Below are positions 52,701 through 61,700 of a stretch of DNA of 64,000 nt, one piece after another. Source of the DNA: Salvator merianae. Lineage: Eukaryota; Chordata; Lepidosauria; Squamata; Teiidae. Numbering within the stretch: the first letter of the stretch is position 1; the number at the start of each line of letters is the position of its first letter. The position numbers were made by a program, and so were the translations under genes. Below the pieces are notes generated by a model that did no database searches, was not told the DNA's origin, and saw nothing but the letters and a program-made list of their open reading frames with translations. Location: assembly GCA_003586115.2 (NCBI GenBank), contig QVOM02000115.1, positions 4,810,494 through 4,874,493 of the forward strand, given 5' to 3'.

Positions 52701-55700
52701 AGAATTATTTTTGTGAGGTTCCTTTCAATATGACTTTTAAACTGAGGTCACACCTGGCTTAGCTATCATATTTTTCAACATATGAAAAAGTGTGACAAAA
52801 ACATCCCTATTCTTTTAACTTGGCCGTCTCCTCAACAGCAAGCACGTACAGATGATTGACAGCTCAGAAGATAAAAGGGGAATGAGGAAGCCATTGGAAA
52901 AGCACCCATTCTGTGCAGCAAAATTTTCAACAACTTTCCTCACCATTTGCCCAACATTTCCCACAATGAGTTACAGGTAGCCTTTATCTGCTCTCAAGGA
53001 GACATATAAGCTAAAACTACAGGCTTTTATTTGTGGGGGGAAGGGACACAGCAATCATGTTGGAAGATATGGAATTTACTCTGAATGCTTTCCTATTCAT
53101 TTTCTTACTTGCAAAGTTTCACGTAATACTAATACAGTTACGGATCTGATGAAGTGCAACATGGCTGTAATTATTGACTGGATGGAAGATGGTGTGTCCA
53201 AAGGAATTCAGATAAACATCTGTGCGTGCTGTATACTCTAATGTGGCTTGAGTAGATCACAGAACCTACTCCAGATTCTCCATAACATACACTAGTTGGT
53301 AACTCTCTTGTCTCTACTATGTAGCACTATTGAGAGCTACTATGAACATGGTTGGCTATCAGTATGAGAGAAAGATGGTTTAGGTTCAACCTGTTAGGCC
53401 AAGGGGTAGATTTAATGTCAGGGAATGTGGGAAGCAATGTCATTAATATCCTTTAGATGAAAAAGCAATTCAACCTTGCACTCACTTTTCTGGTCCTCAT
53501 CTATGGGGACCTCCAGCTATGCAGCAAATCACCATAAAACAACGACAGGTATGACCTAATATGTTCACAGTTGTTAATGGTAACAATTTTGTTTACCTGC
53601 CACAAACCACAAATGTTTGCAAGTAAATTACTTAATTTATGACAATGTAAAATGAAGTAATTAAAAATAAAACAAAATGTTATATGAACTACCTCAATTG
53701 ATAATGCAAAATTCAAAAGGACCAAAAATAGCAAGTAAGGAAGTAATTGCAGTACAAGTATTCACACTGGGAGAACCTAAATACCAGCACTGGATGAGCA
53801 TTCCCAAGTGATAGTTTCTGAAGAGTCACCACAGAATAGGTTTATTCTCATTGTTAACTTCTGAACTTTAATAGGAGGGTACCCTGAGAAATTTCAGAGA
53901 CTAGAGCAGCATAATGATAGCTTCATACTGCTGTGAAATCTGCACTGGGGGAAACAGTATAAGTGCACCAATTCTGCATATTCTTGGACAGGATTAGCAT
54001 GCCTGCAGTTGTCCTTGCAATGTTAAGTACGGGACTGAAACGCATGCCATCTCTGCTCAAAGAATTACACTCACTGCTCATTGGTTCCTGAGGCCATTTA
54101 GAGATTTGGAGGGGAAGTTAACTGAAGCAGTTTCTTCTTCCATTGAAATTTGTCCAGGCACTTAATTCTTTCCAGAGGAACATCATCTCCAGAGATCCAT
54201 CTGGCAATAAGCTGCTGGATGTGGCAGCCAATTTATGAAAGCACTTTGTTTCAGTGCCATTGCATCTGCAATGCAAAAGCCCCTGAGTTCAGTTCTTGGA
54301 ATCTCCCTGCAAGATGCTAGTGAAAACCACTTCCTCATTGTTGCCAAGAAAGCTGCATGGAAAGCTCAACTCAAGGGAAACTTTACCTTACCTATCATTT
54401 TTGCACACTCAGGTTTCCACTGGTCATTGACATATAGCCCAAGTTCACTGAGGAGCTCCTGTTCTGATTTAACCTAAACTGACATTTGAACAGTTGTTTG
54501 CTTCTAATTGCCTTAATATTACTAGTGCCTTAATATTACCTGATTTTTAAAATGAAAACCAATATAAAGATAGAGTACCAAAATATAAAGAAATAGAGTA
54601 CCAAAAGTAGGAACTACTTAATGACATTTCTGAGAAACAACAGGCAAGATAAAGAAGCTGATGCCATTATAAAAAGAAAATTCACGCACAAATAGAGCTC
54701 ACAGTACATACGAGAGAAGGTGTACAGCATCGGCACGCTGTTTGATGAAAATCTGTCGGTATTTGGAAAAATCATGAAGCATCTGCCTTGGGTCAGAGCC
54801 AACATTAATACGATCTCTGTCTGACCAAGTTTCAACAGCAACCAAGACGACCCTAGTATGCAGTTGCTCCTTGTAAATCTGTGGACAGAGACAGGACAGG
54901 CACAGGAGTAGAACACTGGGTCACGCATGCACATTTAGCCAGTCAGAGTCAGTGGAAAGACAAAGAGGGTAAAGTAGGAAGGAAACGGGGATAAAATTAG
55001 CCAATATAATCCTAATATTCCTAAAAATCTACATCCCACCACATTTTCATTATACTCAATACTATAAAATAATATAGCCAGTTCCACACTGGCATGGATA
55101 CTGGACCAGCAAGCACACTAGGACCTTCCTGTCCACACACTGTGCATTCCAAGGGAGGCCACCTCCCTTAGACCACCCTAGCGTGCAGAAAGGAGGCTCC
55201 TAGCATGCTTGCTGATTTGATATACTGGCCAGTAAGGAATTGATCTATGTATAATCATCTTCTATTATTTAGCAGGAAGAGAGAGTTGGAAACAGATGAT
55301 TCATAAAGGAATCCAAATTAAACAACCTTGACTAACTATTCAGCCTCCTGAACACTCCAAGTTCTCTCGCTGTCCTCACAGAACTTGTTCTCCAGTCATC
55401 TGATCATCTGTTACCCTTTCTTTTGAACCTGATCAGATATGTCTAAATCTTAATGTGCAGTGGCTAGAATTTCACATAGTACCCAGGGTGGGGGTCTGGC
55501 CATTGTAGATGATAGTGAAATTATTACTTCCTAGGATTTGGAGACCAACCTTCTATTGATATAGCCCACAACTTCTTTTTGCCTTTTTTGTTGCCATATC
55601 ACATTGAAACAGATATTCAGATTCTGATTAATTATCATTCCAAAGCCTTTTTCATATGTCCTGTCTTCAAGCCAGGTATCACCCATCCTATAGCACTGGA

Positions 55701-58700
55701 ACTGAGACTGTTAAATTTCATTCTGCCATCTTTAGTCCCATTGTCTAACTTACTAAATTGGTCTGAGATGTTGTTTCTGCCTCCCATGGAATAAGTTATC
55801 CTTACAGTTTTTATATATATATATATATCATTAGCACCTTTCTTGGTTGCCCTTTTGCCTATATGTTCAGGAGGCTAGGAAAGGAAGAACAGCAGAAGAG
55901 CAAGAGAAAAGAAATATTCAAACCTTTCTGTGGAGATAATAAGTCCATTCAATTAAGAGTATTTTGTCTCTTGGATTTTGAAATAACTTCCTTGACATTT
56001 ATTATTTGCAGGAAAGAAATATGTGAAGAACAAGAGTTAAGGAACTGTCAACAAGCTAAATTCTGACTCAGAGCTAACATGCTAGATTCTGACTCAGATT
56101 CTGACTCAGACACAAATGCTGGCAATCCAGGATGAGTGCTCACTCTGGCCTATAAGGCCACTTCGCTGTTTCTTTTCAATCTTGTTCTAACTGGCTTCAG
56201 AGCAGCTTCTCCTAGGAAACTTGCAGCAGCCTTCAAATTTCTACTTCATAGCCATTTCCTTGGGGTCTACCATGGCCCATCCTTCCCTGGATTCTGCTGA
56301 CACTGCAGATCAGGGGTTTTCCCCACGACTGTAGTGACACCTTGCATTCTCAAATGCTGTCAATCTCACAGTTCACCTCCACAGGACTTCCTAACCCAGC
56401 TAGGGCTGACTGAAGTCCGCAACCATCTGCTTATTGCTCTAGTGCATGCTATCAGTATGCAATATGGCCCCACAGCAGTTTTCTTTATCCACACGATTGT
56501 ATCTATATCCAAATGTGGTCAAGAATATATCAAATGCTTTCATCAAATGTGCGATAGCAAAAGGGATCCCGCAAAGATGAGTTGTTATTTATATACCTAG
56601 GTAAGTATGAATTGAACATTTTTGTATGTATGCATACACAAGTACAAAATATTCATCACGAAGGATTTGGGGAGAGTAGAGAGAGAAAGACCCACATGTA
56701 TATTAATATGTAAGAATATGAAAAACACCTCTGCTTCAAGGTCTTTGTTTGCAGGTATTTAAAATACAGTTGTCCTTTACATAACTAGAAGGTTTTGTCC
56801 TGAATAACTCCTGTATACGATAATGACATCTAGTGGTTATTTTTGGAAATTATTTTCCATAGACTGCAAGAGCTTGTATAGCATGGTTTTGCTATCAAAA
56901 CTGTGCTCTAGAAGAGAATGCTGCATTTTAACAACTGCAGAAAAGGAAAACCACACTTTAGCAAATCGTGCTATAGAAATGATGACTGTTTTTAGATATT
57001 TTTTCAATATGATTTAGTTCCATAACTTTAAAACTATTCTGTCTGTCTAGGTAACATACTAGTGAAGATTCAGCACTTCATCGTTTATGAGGCATCCAGA
57101 ATTAATCTTTTAGTTGTTTCAGCTTAAAGCAACAGAAATATTTATAAAGTTAATTTTTAGTGTAGGCTTATTCTGAATCAGACAGAGAGACTACAGACTG
57201 TTGGGCGCTTCCCTCAACAAGTCCAGCTTCCTTACTATGGTTGGAGATAGTTAAAATGGAGGTGAGACCAGAAGAAATTAAGTATGGAATTCACTTGCAC
57301 AATCTTCATGCAGCAACCTCTATTACTGGCATAGCACCTAATGCAACAACAACGCACAGCAAAACAGAGCCTCAATGCACCTGTGTATTGATATCACCTG
57401 CACACACACCACAGCTCCACCCATGAAGGCACCAGAAATGGCAGCCACTGAGTGATGATTGGGCAGGTGAGTTCCCCACTTAGTTTTCTCTAGCCATTGT
57501 AGAGAAGTCAGACTTGTTGGGGAAAGCACCCAACAGTCTACACCCTATTTACAAGTTTGGCTATGTTGAACAATAGTTCAGCACAAACCTATGAAAGACT
57601 CATTCACAGAGCAGGCTTTAGAATAACTCAGATGGTTTTATCATATCTGTTGTATTGCTTCTCAGCCTAAGTGTTTAGTACTGAATAATATCCTGCAGGG
57701 GATTGCAGTAGGATGTGGACTATTTCGTTCCCATTCTGAAACAGGAATGTCACCTCTGCTGTTTACTCTAAATGCATTAAGGGAGTCTCCAGACACATAA
57801 GAAGTCCCAGCATCTGGTCATATGGAGGCTGTGTTTGGTATGGCCAGTGCTAAAACAACTCCAGGTCAATCAATCCAGTAGCTATGATGCAGGCCCTATA
57901 AAAAGTGCTGGACCAATATGATGACTTCTTTTGGAGCACTATGAGGAAACTGGCATTTTTGAAAAAAAAAAAAGGTTCACATTTCCTCCTGCAATTTGGA
58001 GAGTTCCTGGAACAGTCCAACTGAAACAAGTCCATCTTCATTGGGGCAGTTGTTCCAGAACAGCCCCAATGTGAACTTAAGAGCTGATTCTGACAGCTAG
58101 GAACAAATGCTCCTGGCCTCAGAGTTCATAGAATCATAGAATCATAGAATCATAGAGTTGGAAGGGACCTCTAGGGTCATCGAGTCCAACCCCCTGCTCA
58201 ATGCAGGATTCACTAAAGCATCCCAGACAAATAACTGTCCAGCCTCTCCTTGAAGACCTCCAGCGAAGGAGAGCCTACCACCTCCTGTGGCAACCTGTTC
58301 CAATGACTGATTGCCCTTACGGTTCTCTGGGGATCCTTTTCAGCAACACAAGGCACGCTGTCAAAATTACTTGCCTGCCAGAAATCAGACTATGGAGGCA
58401 TGTCACATTTGCACACTTCCATGGTCCAGTTTAGTGACTACTAGATCTTTTCAAAAAGGTCTACTGGACTAGATGATCATTTTGGGCCTCCTAGTCCACT
58501 GCAAAGAAAGCATACTAGCAGGAAACAGGACCTACCTTGGACTGTACCAGAAAGGAGTCTCTTGGGCTCTTTGCTATACTGCTTTAATGGTAAGCGCCAA
58601 AAGCACTGAGTTTTCTCACTTCTTACTTCCAATGAGTAAATGTTTAACAGACCACTGGATTCCTTTTCATAAAAATAACAAACTAAAGTGTTGCAAAACT

Positions 58701-61700
58701 AAAATTTTCTTGTCCATCACCTATCATTTTTGGTATTATGGAACTGTCTGTAAATTCAAATACTAAACTATAGCATGCTATCTGCATTGATTACAAAAAT
58801 ACTTACTGCATCCACAAGATTCACCACAGATTTTGCAAAGTTGTTGGTATAAATATTAGATGACCGGTGCCTTTTAAACTACAAGGGAAAAAATGGAACA
58901 ACTCAGTTACAATGGATTTTGTTCTTCCTGGGATAACAGTTGCTCCACTAATGTTTTCCGTTGTATTTGCTGGTCTTCACAGAATCTACTACAGTCAATA
59001 ATTGTCAAGTTTTACACAATCATCTGAACATCCATTTTAAAATGCTCCAGTGCAAGTAGGATTCTCCTTCCTCTTTTGTAAAACTATTTAGTTTTTGAAA
59101 CAACTAATTAATTACCAGTCTCTTTGTCACTGGTTTTCAAACCTTCCTTCCCCACTTCAAATAAAGTTATATTGTGACAGAAGCGTTTAGTACAGAATGA
59201 CAAAAGAACACTAATATTTCTGAGATGGCCTGGGGTTGCTTTGCTTTCTGTACAATAAAGCAGAAAGCTTGAACCTATATATATACTGATGGGAACAAAT
59301 GGCACAATCAGCACCAGGATAGCTCCTTCTTGCTTCTGTATTCCCAATCAACTTAAGCCACTGGCTAGTATACTCTAAGGCCCTTCTGGAGCCTTCACTG
59401 GCAGTATTCACAGGCCACCACATAACCTCCGGAAAATTATATATAATTAAACATTGGTTACAAAAATGAACAAGGGCTCTAGCCCAGTGAAGAAGAGTTT
59501 ACATACTGTATAATGGACCATACTGCAAATATATGAAGGGTATTAATCTGCAAGTCCGGTTTAATTAAATTAAATTAAAATCTAATTCAGTTAACAAAAA
59601 AGAAATTTCAAAAGTCATCGATGGAATTATATATTTGTACATTTATATATCATCTTCCCTCTAAGAACAAAAGATAGCCGACACAATTATCTTACCCTTC
59701 ACCACACAGAAGTAGCTTTAACCTGCGAAGCAATGACTATCCTGGTATCACCAGTGAACTGAAGTGTTCATGAAATCATTTTTGAAACTTTCTATGCCAG
59801 CTGCTCGAAAACACCTATGGGGGGAAATCTGTTCTGAATCCCATTCCCTATGGAGGAATCCTAGAAAAGTTCAGTGGATTGGATGGTGGGCACAACTGAG
59901 GCCCCTGTAACCAAAGCAACAATCTGTCATCAATTGGAGATCTCTTATTTTTTTCAGTATCCCCACAGGTCATAACCCCTACTGATCGGCTGCTTTGGTG
60001 AAGGGCACTTTCCACCAAAAAGTCAAACTGTGACTTCCCCCCCTTTGGGCAGTGGTTATTACTGCTGCCAAACGAGGGAAAACCTGCTCATTGGCTGATC
60101 TCACTGCCTCTCCCACATTTCAGACCTTGACAGGTAGAGGGTTTGCCCCCCATTTTGTTTTTTCAGCAGTGCTTATGATTTTTGTGAAAAGGAGAGGGAA
60201 CCAACGTCACTCGTATTGCAGACGACAGCAGCAGCAGCAATTGTCAAAACGTGGGGAGGGGAACTTTCTTTCAGTATTGGTTCCATTGTACCACTGCTTC
60301 CAAACAGCTGACAGGCATTCTTTTCTCCTTTTCAGTGGCAATGAGAAAACAAAAATTAAATGCTCCAAAAGCAGCCAAAACTTTCGAAAAAAACCAAACC
60401 TTCTATTAGGGTAAAAGACAGAAAGCCTGGGATTCTCTTTCAAATTAGTCTTCAGTTGCAATCAGAACTGTCTCTAGTCAGATGATAATTGTACTGCTTC
60501 CAGCGTTGCTCATGCAGTGACAAGTGAGGACTGCAATCTTGTTGCATAATTATAATGTTATTCCAATCTTGTCCTCTAACTATTATTACATCTCCCTTTA
60601 TGTATGCCTTCAAAATTCTCTGAATTAAACATGGAATATTGATCAACCAACTGACTTGCCTCAAATTTACAATGTGTGTATATTATCATCATTTATACTT
60701 TACTTTCTCACTTACTGACCACTCAAGTGCAAATCTGCACGCAGATCAGGCCACAAAATCTATAGTAAGTTTTCAATGAAATAATCCAAATTGCTACAAT
60801 CTCATTTCATGCAGCAATTGTTTAAGGCTGAGATTTAAAATATGAAATGGCTCTGTTAATGGAAATACACAGTAAATAATTTAGCAAAAAGACCATCCAA
60901 CACATGATTTACTTTCCCTAAAGAAAATCCAGATTTCAAATCCAAACTTGCAAAGAGATTGTTCTGCTATTCTGTTTCTTCTTGCCTCATTGAGAGAATT
61001 ATATTTAAAAAATATATTTAAGAATTCGTGGTGACAGACTGAAATATGAGGTTATTCACTATAAAAAGGTGGTCTTTCCTGGTCAGAAGTAGTCAATCCA
61101 TTAACAATTCACTATTCATTTCAATATATCCTCTTTTTTAAATCTAGATTTTAATGAAATTATTTGATAGGTTTTTATGTTATGAATGACCTTGTTTGTC
61201 CCTGAAGACAGTACATAAACAAAGGAAGAAAAAAAGGAAGAACATAGGTGTCAGGAAGTAGAAAGTAGGAAAGTAGGAAACTGCCTAATTCCATTTTTCA
61301 TTGTATTTCTCTATATTGTTAGGTCTGTTCTGTCCCTAATTCATATCACTTTTAAAACAGAAGACTACATTTACATGGCTTTTATGTAACTATTTTGTGG
61401 AACAAAATACAACAATATATTCAATCAAAAACACTGTAATAGCCCATTGACTCAATGTAATACAACATGAATTATAAAAACATACAGCACAGTGAGGTAA
61501 AATGAAAAGTGCTCTTGAATACACATGTTGATATAACCAATACATTTTGCATATAAAATACATATCAAACATAAATACAGATTTAATTCAATATACATTT
61601 GAGTGCATCAAATTCAAAAGGCAAAATCTATAACTTATGCAACATTACTACTCTACATTTGGTTCACAGGCACACTCAAATCCTAAATTCATACAAGCTT

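Larger units (their letters stand above)
54879..58806. other. Intron between ADAM23 exons w3 and w2
   Basis: About 3.9 kb. It contains a possible short transposon at 55,078-55,232, a small AT tract near 55,816, a TIR element at 57,195-57,539 and a DNA transposon near 58 kb carrying a nested CR1. Confidence 0.8.
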
